From DATEEW01 sp035273665 (GTDB lineage: Bacteria > Pseudomonadota > Gammaproteobacteria > Burkholderiales > SG8-39): 39,122 nt of DNA. Positions 14,003 to 21,128 of this stretch are shown here, piece after piece. The translations under genes were made by a program, and so were the position numbers. The notes under the pieces were generated by a model. The model worked only from the letters and a program-made list of their open reading frames with translations, searched no databases and was not told the DNA's origin. The stretch spans positions 1 to 39,122 of the forward strand of contig DATEOW010000102.1 in assembly GCA_035273665.1 (NCBI GenBank), read 5' to 3'. The stretch's first letter is position 1; each line of letters opens with the position of its first letter.

Positions 14003-15966
14003 TTCCTGAACTCGGGCACTTCGCTTTAATCCTGGCCCTATTACTCACGCTGGTGCAGGGCTTTCTGTGCTTGGCAGGCGCCGCGCGCCGCGCCTCCGCG
14101 TGGATGGCCATAGGAAGAGCGGCCGCTCAGGCACAGTTTTTCGTTATTGCGCTCGCCTTTGGTTTCCTGGCGTGGTCCTTCGCGGCGAATGATTTCTCGG
14201 TGCTCAATGTGGCGAACAATTCGAACTCCCAGTTGCCCTTGCACTATCGCATCGCAGCGACCTGGGGCTCGCATGAAGGTTCGATGTTGCTGTGGGTACT
14301 CATGCTGAGCGGATGGACCGGCGCGGTGACTTGGTTTTCACGTCGACTTCCCGAGGACATGACAGCACGCGTCCTCGGCGTGATGGGGCTATTGAGCGCC
14401 GGTTTTGTTCTTTTTCTGTTACTCACGTCCAATCCCTTCGAGCGGGTGTTTCCGGTGCCGGCTGACGGGCGCGATTTGAATCCGCTTCTACAGGACCCCG
14501 GCATGGTGATTCATCCCCCCATGCTTTATATGGGCTATGTCGGCTTCAGCGTCGCGTTCGCCTTCGCTGTCGCGGCATTGATCGGCGGTCGTCTGGACGC
14601 AAGCTGGGCACGATGGTCGCGCCCTTGGACAACGGCGGCTTGGTGTTTCCTTACAGTCGGCATTGCACTAGGCAGTTGGTGGGCGTACTACGAGTTGGGT
14701 TGGGGGGGATGGTGGTTTTGGGATCCGGTAGAGAACGCATCCTTCTTGCCGTGGCTTGTCGGCACGGCGCTGATCCATTCTTTGGCCGTGACGGAAAAGC
14801 GCGGCGCATTCAAAAGCTGGACAGTGCTTTTAGCCATACTGGCCTTCTCATTGAGCTTATTGGGCACCTTCCTTGTGCGCTCCGGTGTCCTGACCTCCGT
14901 TCACGCTTTTGCGGTGGACCCCGCACGCGGCATATTCATTCTGGGTTTTCTGACGATCGTCGTTGGAGGCTCATTGGCTTTGTTTGCGTGGCGTTCTCCC
15001 AGAGTGGGATTGGGCGGGCGCTTCGACCTCGTGTCGAGAGAAAGCGCTTTGCTGATGAATAACGTGCTGCTTCTCGCGGCTGCCGGCACGGTGTTGCTCG
15101 GCACGCTCTATCCTTTGTTTCTCGACGCGCTGAACTTGGGAAAAATTTCCGTGGGGCCGCCTTATTTCCAAACCGTCTTTGTGCCTCTGATGGCCCCCGT
15201 GATCTTTTTAATGGGGGTAGGGCCTCTAGCGCGTTGGAAACAAGCGGCGATACCTGACTTAGCTTTGCGCTTGCGATGGGCTATGGGCATCAGCGTATTG
15301 CTCGGCTTGATCGTGCCGATGGTGCTGGGGAGCTGGACCGCCTTATCGAGCTTCGGCTTTATCCTGGCGTTTTGGATTGTTGCCGCTTCCGTCGTGAGCC
15401 TGAAAGAGCGTATTCGCCATTTTAAAGGCGCGATGTTTGAACGCTTGGCCGCACAGCCTCGGGCTTACTACGGAATGTTACTCGCCCATCTGGGCGTGGC
15501 GATATTCATCTTCGGCGTCACGACAGTGAAGAGTTTCGAGACTGAGCGCGACGTGCGGCTGGAGATTGGGCAAAGCGTGCAAATCGGCGATTACGGTTTC
15601 CGGTTTCAGGGTGTGCGAGAAGTTCAGGGACCGAATTACCGAGCTGCCGAAGGCAGCGTGGAAGTCAGTAAAAACGGCAGTCCGTTCGAAACGCTCCATC
15701 CGCAAAAGCGCTTCTATAACGTACAACAAATGCCCCTGACCGAAGCAGCGATCGACTCAGGATTTTTGGGCGATTTATACGTTTCTCTTGGCGAACCGGT
15801 AGGTGAAGGCGCTTGGTCCGTGCGTGTTTATCACAAACCGCTGGTCACTTGGATTTGGGGCGGCTGTGGACTGATGGCATTGGGCGGCGCCCTAGCGATC
15901 GCCGATCGACGTTACCGTTTCGCCATGCGTACGGAATCAAAGCTCGCGGCGAGCGCCGCCCAATGA
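13999..15966 (+). CDS. ccmF: Heme lyase CcmF for cytochrome c maturation
   Basis: The 655-residue, multi-membrane-segment protein is the core of the System I synthetase that attaches heme to apocytochrome c in the periplasm. The tryptophan-rich WWD heme-handling region is at about residues 234-260 (GWGGWWFWDPVENASFLPWL). Conserved histidines include H172 in IHPPML and H260. A large hydrophilic domain near the C-terminus (about 505-620) is the expected periplasmic loop, followed by a final membrane helix. Length is normal. The ATG overlaps the ccmE stop by four bases and the stop overlaps the ccmG start in the same way, so translation is coupled. Confidence 0.97.
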   Translation: MIPELGHFALILALLLTLVQGFLCLAGAARRASAWMAIGRAAAQAQFFVIALAFGFLAWSFAANDFSVLNVANNSNSQLPLHYRIAATWGSHEGSMLLWVLMLSGWTGAVTWFSRRLPEDMTARVLGVMGLLSAGFVLFLLLTSNPFERVFPVPADGRDLNPLLQDPGMVIHPPMLYMGYVGFSVAFAFAVAALIGGRLDASWARWSRPWTTAAWCFLTVGIALGSWWAYYELGWGGWWFWDPVENASFLPWLVGTALIHSLAVTEKRGAFKSWTVLLAILAFSLSLLGTFLVRSGVLTSVHAFAVDPARGIFILGFLTIVVGGSLALFAWRSPRVGLGGRFDLVSRESALLMNNVLLLAAAGTVLLGTLYPLFLDALNLGKISVGPPYFQTVFVPLMAPVIFLMGVGPLARWKQAAIPDLALRLRWAMGISVLLGLIVPMVLGSWTALSSFGFILAFWIVAASVVSLKERIRHFKGAMFERLAAQPRAYYGMLLAHLGVAIFIFGVTTVKSFETERDVRLEIGQSVQIGDYGFRFQGVREVQGPNYRAAEGSVEVSKNGSPFETLHPQKRFYNVQQMPLTEAAIDSGFLGDLYVSLGEPVGEGAWSVRVYHKPLVTWIWGGCGLMALGGALAIADRRYRFAMRTESKLAASAAQ

Positions 15967-16487
15967 AATATCTACTGCCGCTAGGGGTGCTCGGGGTTGT
16001 GGTTGCATTCTTATTTGTCGGTCTTCGCCTGAAGCCGAGCGAAGTGCCGAGCCCCTTTATAGGCAAACAAGCGCCGGCGTTCGCCTTGCCGCGCTTGCAT
16101 GAGCCGGCCGAGATTTTCAAACCGGAGCAGATGCAGGGCAAGGTTTGGCTGTTCAATGTGTGGGCGTCATGGTGCGTTTCTTGTCGTGCCGAGCATCCAA
16201 TCCTGATTGACCTTGCGAAACGCAACGTCGTGCCGATCATTGGGCTCAACTATAAAGATCGGCCCGCGGACGCGAAGACTTGGCTAAAACAGCTGGGTAA
16301 TCCTTATGCGTTATCTGTTTCCGATTTGGACGGACGCGTCGGCATCGACTTCGGTGTCTATGGCGTTCCGGAAACTTTCGTGATCGATAAGCGCGGCCTG
16401 GTGCAGTACAAGCATATTGGACCGGTAAGCGGCGATGACTTGACGGAAAAAATCTTGCCGCTCGTTGCGCGTTTGCAGGCGCAATGA
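15963..16487 (+). CDS. ccmG: Thiol:disulfide interchange protein CcmG/DsbE
   Basis: The 174-residue thioredoxin-fold protein is held in the inner membrane by an N-terminal helix (about residues 4-20) and reduces the heme-binding cysteines of apocytochrome c, or its CcmH relay, in the periplasm. The active site is WCVSC (C71 and C74), preceded by the family's FNVWASW. The cis-proline loop is GVYGVPETF (P136). The frame is open from 15813 inside ccmF; the ATG at 15963 overlaps the ccmF stop by ATGA and gives a proper membrane anchor, so I use it. It is the third gene of the ccmEFGHI operon. Confidence 0.96.
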   Translation: MKYLLPLGVLGVVVAFLFVGLRLKPSEVPSPFIGKQAPAFALPRLHEPAEIFKPEQMQGKVWLFNVWASWCVSCRAEHPILIDLAKRNVVPIIGLNYKDRPADAKTWLKQLGNPYALSVSDLDGRVGIDFGVYGVPETFVIDKRGLVQYKHIGPVSGDDLTEKILPLVARLQAQ

Positions 16488-16924
16488 AAGCGATCCTTTT
16501 CTTTTTCGCCGTATTTCTTGCGTCGACTTCGCTCGCTCAAACGGGCGACCCATTACTCGAAGCGCGCGTGATGCGCATCGCGGCGGAACTGCGGTGCCTC
16601 GTCTGTCAAAATCAATCGATCGCTGACTCCCATGCAGATCTTGCGGTCGATTTGCGCACGCAAATACGCGAGCAAATCCAAGCCGGGCATAGCGATGAGC
16701 AGATTCGCAGTTATATGGTTGAGCGTTACGGTGATTTTGTCCTTTACCGGCCGCCATTCAAGACAAGCACGGTCTTCTTGTGGGTTGCGCCAGTGGTTCT
16801 TTTCGCACTCGGCGCGTTGATTCTCCGGCGGCATTTGAAATCGCGCGCGGCGGCGGCTTCCCCTCCGCTGACCGACGAACAGCGCGCGAGGGCGGCTGAT
16901 CTGCTCGCGACAAACGACGAATGA
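16484..16924 (+). CDS. ccmH: Cytochrome c maturation protein CcmH
   Basis: The 146-residue protein passes electrons from CcmG to the apocytochrome thiols. A signal peptide covers roughly residues 1-18 (cleavage after SLAQ is likely). The redox motif LRCLVCQNQ (C38 and C41) is intact. A membrane helix is near 95-112. The protein is short and lacks the C-terminal TPR part found in some enterobacterial CcmH proteins; that part is supplied by separate ccmI directly downstream. It overlaps both neighbours by ATGA. Confidence 0.95.
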   Translation: MKAILFFFAVFLASTSLAQTGDPLLEARVMRIAAELRCLVCQNQSIADSHADLAVDLRTQIREQIQAGHSDEQIRSYMVERYGDFVLYRPPFKTSTVFLWVAPVVLFALGALILRRHLKSRAAAASPPLTDEQRARAADLLATNDE

Positions 16925-18120
16925 CGCTTTTTTATTTTCTTGGGTCCTTGCTCGTCCTGCTTGTATTGGGATGCGTGCTGCGGCCTTTGTTCCGGCCCGG
17001 TATCTCGCATCACGCTCGATCCGAAACGGCAAATCTCGCGATTCTCAAAGACCAGTTGGTCGAACTCGAATCGGACCGTCTGGCTGGATTGATTTCGCAG
17101 GACCAGCATGCATCCGCGAAAGAGGAGCTTGAGCATCGCGTCTTAGAGGAAGCTGTGCCGCAAGCCGCGGACAAGACGCGCCACGGCGGCACGGCAACGT
17201 TAGCGGGCGGACTGACCGTTTTTATTTTCTTCGCAAGTTTTGGTCTGTACGCGTGGATAGGAACGCCTGAGGCGGTGACGCGGATAACCCAGCTCGACAC
17301 GGCGCTCAACCCGCACGAGGTGGACGCCATGATTGCGCAATTGGCCGAGCGCATGAAGCAACATCCCGAAGACCTGAAAGGATGGGGCATCCTGGCGCGC
17401 AGTTATTATGCATTGGGGCGATATGCAGAATCGGCTCAAGCCTACGAGCAGCTTGCCAAGCGCGCTCCGGCAGATGCGGATGTCCTGGCGGACCATGCGG
17501 ATGCCTTAGCGATGTCACAGGGGCGCGTGTTGAAGGGTCGGCCGCTGCAAATGTTGCAACAGGCGTTGCAACGCGACCCAAACCAATGGAAAGCGTTAAT
17601 GCTCCTGGGCAGCGAAGCTTTCGAGCGCGGCGATTATGCGACTGCGTTGGGTTTTTGGGAAAGGCTGCGGCGCATTCTGCCGCCAGAGGCGGAATTGACT
17701 CAGCAGCTCGAGGCAGGAATCGAAGAAGCGCGCAATCGTTCATCAGTCGCGACAATAAAGCAGCCGCCTATCGCTACGCAAAGCGTCAGCGGGAATGTGC
17801 AACTTGCGCCGCAGTTCCGGTCTCACGTTCATCCAGAAGATAGCGTCTTCATTTTTGCTCGGGCCGCTGAGGGTTCCAAGCTGCCGTTGGCAGTGCTTCG
17901 GCTCAGGGTGAAAGATTTGCCGGCGCCATTCGAACTCAGCGACGCGCACGCGATGCGGCCCGATGCCCGGCTATCACAGCATGCCGTAGTGGTGATCGGC
18001 GCAAGGGTTTCCAAGAGCGGCAACCCCATGCCTCAGAGCGGCGATTTTGAAGGCTACGTCCCGACCGTGAAATTGGGCACGCAGAAGCTTCAACTCGTGA
18101 TTGACCGCCAAATCCCCTAA
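16921..18120 (+). CDS. ccmI: Cytochrome c maturation TPR protein CcmI
   Basis: This 399-residue protein has two N-terminal membrane helices (about residues 3-23 and 99-115) with a leucine/charge-rich cytoplasmic loop between them, then a periplasmic domain with TPR-like repeats (about 130-270, including GRYAESAQAYEQLAKRAP and GDYATALGFWERLRRILP). CcmI is the apocytochrome c chaperone that binds the C-terminal end of apocytochromes for the CcmF/H complex. A further beta-rich domain at the end (about 285-399) is also found in long CcmI proteins. It is the last gene of the operon, and a terminator follows at 18145-18168. Confidence 0.94.
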   Translation: MTLFYFLGSLLVLLVLGCVLRPLFRPGISHHARSETANLAILKDQLVELESDRLAGLISQDQHASAKEELEHRVLEEAVPQAADKTRHGGTATLAGGLTVFIFFASFGLYAWIGTPEAVTRITQLDTALNPHEVDAMIAQLAERMKQHPEDLKGWGILARSYYALGRYAESAQAYEQLAKRAPADADVLADHADALAMSQGRVLKGRPLQMLQQALQRDPNQWKALMLLGSEAFERGDYATALGFWERLRRILPPEAELTQQLEAGIEEARNRSSVATIKQPPIATQSVSGNVQLAPQFRSHVHPEDSVFIFARAAEGSKLPLAVLRLRVKDLPAPFELSDAHAMRPDARLSQHAVVVIGARVSKSGNPMPQSGDFEGYVPTVKLGTQKLQLVIDRQIP

Positions 18121-18144
18121 GGATCAAGGGCAAAGATGCGTTTT

Positions 18145-18168
18145 GCGCCCGCTTCGTCGGGCCTTTTT
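18145..18168 (+). terminator. Intrinsic terminator after ccmI
   Basis: GCCCG (18147-18151) and CGGGC (18158-18162) close a CTTCGT loop, followed by C and five T residues (18164-18168). It lies 25 bases after the ccmI stop and fits the end of the ccmEFGHI transcript. Confidence 0.7.
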
Positions 18169-18260
18169 CACAGCCGGACACCGATGACGGTGGCATCGAC
18201 CGGCCCTAGTCTGTACTTTGACACCCTTACAAGGGAAATCCCGCAGTAAAAGGAGAGGGT

Positions 18261-18767
18261 ATGAAGCGCGTATTGTTCGCGGCGATGGCGGCAATGGCCC
18301 TATCAGGCTGTGCATCCATTATGGAAAACGGTGGGACACAAGACCTGAAAATCACCAGTGTGCCTGAGGGCGCCGCTGTGTCGGTGTTCACCAAAAAAGG
18401 TGAGGTCGCGCATACCGGACGCACGCCGGTCGTGTTCTCGATGGAGCGCTCGGCGGGATTTTTTGACCCGGAAACCTACACGATCCTGATCCGTAAAAGA
18501 GGTTATGCGCCGCAGGAGATAACGCTTGAAAGCATTCCCAGCGGCTGGTACGCAGGCAATGTCGTGTTCGGCGGTTTACTCGGTTTGCTCGTCGTCGATC
18601 CGTGGACGGGCGGCATTTATAAACTGGAACCAGACGAACAAAGCAAAGCGCTCAGAAATATGAAGTTCGACGCGCCTCTAGGGACGCAGACGCAAAGCAC
18701 CATGGTCGTCATCTTGAAAGAAGATTTGCCGATCAGCGCGCAACAGCAACTGAAGCCACTCAATTAA
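18261..18767 (+). CDS. PEGA-like outer-membrane or periplasmic lipoprotein
   Basis: The 168-residue protein has a lipoprotein signal with a lipobox (LSGC, cysteine at residue 17), so it should be lipidated after export. After that, ITSVPEGAAVSVFTKKGE resembles the PEGA-type beta domain (a surface repeat named for its sequence). A glycine-rich stretch (NVVFGGLLGLLVVDPWTGGIYKLEP) recurs in short lipoproteins I recall from other proteobacteria. Its function is not known. Position 18261 has a good ribosome-binding site (GGAGAGGG, ending three bases before the ATG). The gene sits alone between terminators, with the ccmEFGHI operon before it and ccmABCD on the other strand after it, so a role in cytochrome maturation is not implied. 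Confidence 0.75.
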   Translation: MKRVLFAAMAAMALSGCASIMENGGTQDLKITSVPEGAAVSVFTKKGEVAHTGRTPVVFSMERSAGFFDPETYTILIRKRGYAPQEITLESIPSGWYAGNVVFGGLLGLLVVDPWTGGIYKLEPDEQSKALRNMKFDAPLGTQTQSTMVVILKEDLPISAQQQLKPLN

Positions 18768-18780
18768 CATAGCGCGTTAA

Positions 18781-18808
18781 AAAAAAGGACGCTCAGGCGT
18801 CCTTTTTT
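18781..18808. terminator. Bidirectional terminator with the ccmD stop codon in its loop
   Basis: AAAAAAGGACGC (18781-18792) pairs perfectly with GCGTCCTTTTTT (18797-18808) around a TCAG loop. It ends the lipoprotein gene on the plus strand and ccmABCD on the minus strand. The ccmD stop codon lies in the loop (18793-18795), so the hairpin also encodes the last residues of CcmD. Confidence 0.85.
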
Positions 18809-18954
18809 ATTGCACCGACCGCTTGCACGCGCCGCCGCCTAAGCGCCATTAGCTCCAGGCAGATAGACAAGGCGCTCACGGCATAAGCGCCCCAGACGTA
18901 GGCGCCGTAGCCACCCATCGCCAGAAAATCGTTCAGATTTTGCCAGTAACTCAT
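18793..18954 (-). CDS. ccmD: Heme exporter protein CcmD
   Basis: The 53-residue protein has one membrane helix (about residues 15-35) and a basic C-terminal tail (LRRRR, ending IKKDA). The N-terminal part (NLNDFLAMGGYGAYVWGAYA) matches the family. CcmD joins CcmABC and helps release heme-loaded CcmE. The frame is open to 18978, but ATG at 18954 overlaps the ccmC stop (ATGA) and gives the normal start. It is the last gene of the ccmABCD unit. Confidence 0.93.
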   Translation of the reverse strand: MSYWQNLNDFLAMGGYGAYVWGAYAVSALSICLELMALRRRRVQAVGAIKKDA

Positions 18955-19685
18955 CTGTGCTCCAGATCTTGCACCCAAGCCGATAGGCGTTCACGCTCAA
19001 GCATCACGCTGCGAACACGGCTCAGCGTCGCCCCGATGCAGTACAGCCAAAACGCGCCTGCCATGATCAGCATGCCCCAAAGCATGATGGCCGCCATGGA
19101 AGGACTGCGGGTCATGCTGACCGAGGCACCCTGGTGCAATGTGTTCCACCATTGCACGGAAAAATAAATAATAGGTACGTTCAGCGCGCCAACGAGGGCC
19201 AGCACTGCACCGGCGCGGTCCTTCCGACGCGGCTCTTCGATGGCGCTCTGCAATGCAATGAATCCCATATAGAGAAAAAGTAACAGCAACTCGGAGGTCA
19301 ATCGCGCATCCCACACCCACCAGGTACCCCAGGTAGGTTTGCCCCATAGCGCGCCGGTCCATAGGGCGATAAAAGTCATGATCGCGCCCGTCGGCGCAAG
19401 TGCGGACATCATGTAAAAGGAAAGACGCGTGTTGAATGCCAAGCCTATGGCGCCCCAAAACGCCATGCCGAGGTAGATGATCATCGACATCCATGCTGCA
19501 GGCACATGAATGAAAATGATTCGATAAGAGTTGCCCTGCTGAAAATCGGCCGGCGCGCGAACAAGGCCCATATAAAGCGCGATGACGCCCAACACTGCGG
19601 CGGCAGCGTAACACCACGGAATAATGCGACCCGACCATGGATAGAAGCTGTTGGGTGCGGCGTATTTGAACCAATTGATCGTCAT
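18951..19685 (-). CDS. ccmC: Heme exporter protein CcmC
   Basis: This 244-residue inner-membrane protein with about six membrane helices attaches heme to CcmE. The WWD region is at about residues 120-140 (GTWWVWDARLTSELLLLFLY). Flanking histidines H60 (FIHVPAAW) and H184 (NTLHQGAS) are the expected axial heme ligands. Length is as usual. ATG at 19685 is one base after the ccmB stop region, and the end overlaps ccmD by ATGA, so the genes are coupled. Confidence 0.97.
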   Translation of the reverse strand: MTINWFKYAAPNSFYPWSGRIIPWCYAAAAVLGVIALYMGLVRAPADFQQGNSYRIIFIHVPAAWMSMIIYLGMAFWGAIGLAFNTRLSFYMMSALAPTGAIMTFIALWTGALWGKPTWGTWWVWDARLTSELLLLFLYMGFIALQSAIEEPRRKDRAGAVLALVGALNVPIIYFSVQWWNTLHQGASVSMTRSPSMAAIMLWGMLIMAGAFWLYCIGATLSRVRSVMLERERLSAWVQDLEHR

Positions 19686-19686
19686 G

Positions 19687-20355
19687 TCAATCCAGGGAAA
19701 TCTTTAATGCGGCAGCTGTTGCCCACGGTGAAAAAACCAAGGCAAACAGAAGAAAGGCGCCCAACAAAGAAAGCTGCGCGTCGTAAGCAAGTCCACTTGC
19801 ACTCGCTTCCACCGCGCTCGCGCCAAAGATAAGGACAGGCACATAAAGCGGTAAAACCAGCAGGGAGACCAGGGCGCCGCCTCCGCGTAGACCGAGCGTG
19901 AGGGAGGCGCCGATCGCTCCCACCAGACTAAGTACGGGTGTCCCCAAGAGCAGGGACACGGTGAGCACCCACAAGGCTTCAGCCGGTAGGCCGTATTGCA
20001 ACCCCAAAAGAGGTGCGATGAGGACCAACGGCAGCCCAGTGCTTAACCAATGGGCGGCTATTTTCGCCATGACCAATACAGACAAAGGCTGTGGAGCGAG
20101 CAGTATCTGCTCCAGGCTGCCGTCTGCATGATCGATCGCAAACAAGCGGTTGAGGGCGAGCATGGCGGCAAGTAAGGCGGCCACCCACATTACACCCGGG
20201 CCGATATCCTGTAATAGGCGCGGGTCTGCGCCGACGCCAAGCGGAAACAAACTGCAAACCAAAACAAAAAAAAGAAGTGTGGTGAGCACATCCGCGCGTT
20301 GCCGAAACGCGAGCAGAAGATCTCGCCGCGCGAGTGCCTGGATACTCAAAAGCAT
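19687..20355 (-). CDS. ccmB: Heme exporter protein CcmB (ABC permease)
   Basis: This 222-residue integral membrane protein, with about six hydrophobic segments, is the permease partner of CcmA. The N-terminal part matches the family (ALARRDLLLAFRQRAD), as does the central DHADGSLEQILLAPQPL segment. Together with CcmA, CcmC and CcmD it forms the complex whose ATP hydrolysis frees holo-CcmE. The ATG at 20355 follows the ccmA stop by 18 bases. It is not itself the heme transporter in current models. Confidence 0.96.
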   Translation of the reverse strand: MLLSIQALARRDLLLAFRQRADVLTTLLFFVLVCSLFPLGVGADPRLLQDIGPGVMWVAALLAAMLALNRLFAIDHADGSLEQILLAPQPLSVLVMAKIAAHWLSTGLPLVLIAPLLGLQYGLPAEALWVLTVSLLLGTPVLSLVGAIGASLTLGLRGGGALVSLLVLPLYVPVLIFGASAVEASASGLAYDAQLSLLGAFLLFALVFSPWATAAALKISLD

Positions 20356-20373
20356 GTTTGGCGGCTCATGCGT

Positions 20374-21003
20374 TCATTGCAAAAGCACGGAAGCACGGCG
20401 GGGTGCGGATAACGCCACTTCTTGGTGGGTGGTGTAGACGACGATGCCGCCTCGCTCGAGCTGCGTTGCGATCCGTAGTGCAACCGCGCGGATTGCTTCG
20501 GGATCAAGCGCCGCGAAGGGCTCATCCAATAGCCACAGCGGCGCCTGAGTGCGAAAGGCCAAGGCGGCAAGCGCGGCGCGACGTTTCTGCCCTTGTGACA
20601 GCAGGCGTACCGGTAGCTGGACCGTGGCTCCGCTCAGACCAAGCGAGGTCAAGCTTTCCATTGCGTCCGCACGTTGAATCGGGATGCCGTGTAAAGCAGC
20701 GGCCAATTCGAGGTTTTCTATCGGGCTTAACTCGTCTTTGAGCGCGTTCTGGTGGCCAAGGAGAAAGACGGATTCTCGATAGCGCTCCCCGAGCTCGTCG
20801 ATGGGGACCATATTCCATTGAATCCGGCCGGCAGCGGGCTGTGTCAAGCCCCCTAGCATGCGCAAAAGGCTGGTTTTTCCGCTTCCGTTGGCCCCTTCGA
20901 TGCGCATCAGCGTCCCGGCCTCAAGATCGAAAAACAGGTCATGAAACAACTGGCGCTCGCCGCGCAGGCATGCAAGCTCGCTTACTTGAAGATAGGCGTT
21001 CAA
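20374..21003 (-). CDS. ccmA: Heme exporter ATPase CcmA
   Basis: The 209-residue ABC ATPase powers release of heme-loaded CcmE. Walker A is GANGSGKT (residues 37-44), the signature is LSQGQ (135-139, a normal form for CcmA), and Walker B is LWLLDE (156-161), followed by the D loop FAALD and the switch histidine in YTTHQEVA. It is the first gene of the ccmABCD unit and faces the sensor kinase gene, with 125 bases between their starts. A perfect TATAAT on the minus strand (21030-21035) lies 26 bases before its ATG. Confidence 0.97.
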   Translation of the reverse strand: MNAYLQVSELACLRGERQLFHDLFFDLEAGTLMRIEGANGSGKTSLLRMLGGLTQPAAGRIQWNMVPIDELGERYRESVFLLGHQNALKDELSPIENLELAAALHGIPIQRADAMESLTSLGLSGATVQLPVRLLSQGQKRRAALAALAFRTQAPLWLLDEPFAALDPEAIRAVALRIATQLERGGIVVYTTHQEVALSAPRRASVLLQ

Positions 21004-21029
21004 CGCGCGTCCGGTTCACAAAGGACCGC

Positions 21030-21035
21030 ATTATA
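21030..21035 (-). promoter_or_regulatory. Candidate -10 box of the ccmABCD promoter
   Basis: Read on the minus strand this is a perfect TATAAT. At 17 bases upstream the -35 is poor (CGGAGA at 21053-21058), so the promoter may need an activator or may be of the weak, regulated type. The box lies 26 bases before the ccmA start codon. Confidence 0.45.
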
Positions 21036-21128
21036 TGTCCTGCCCCATCCTGTCTCCGCCTAAACGGCGACGTCCTTAAAACCGCAGCGGGGGGCACTAT
21101 TACAAGGCGGTCGTTGCCCAGGCGTTCT

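Noticed and set aside
18218..18223. A perfect TTGACA upstream of the lipoprotein gene
   Set aside because: No -10 box lies at 16-19 bases, and the ribosome-binding site is already there, so it is probably chance.
18997..19674. A 225-residue minus-strand frame within ccmC
   Set aside because: Same strand but shifted frame; Cys/His/Arg-rich composition typical of an out-of-frame shadow; ccmC itself is clear.
20841..21128. N-terminal extension of the sensor kinase overlapping ccmA
   Set aside because: Basic, Cys/Arg-rich residues unlike a sensor; would overlap divergent ccmA by more than 160 bases.
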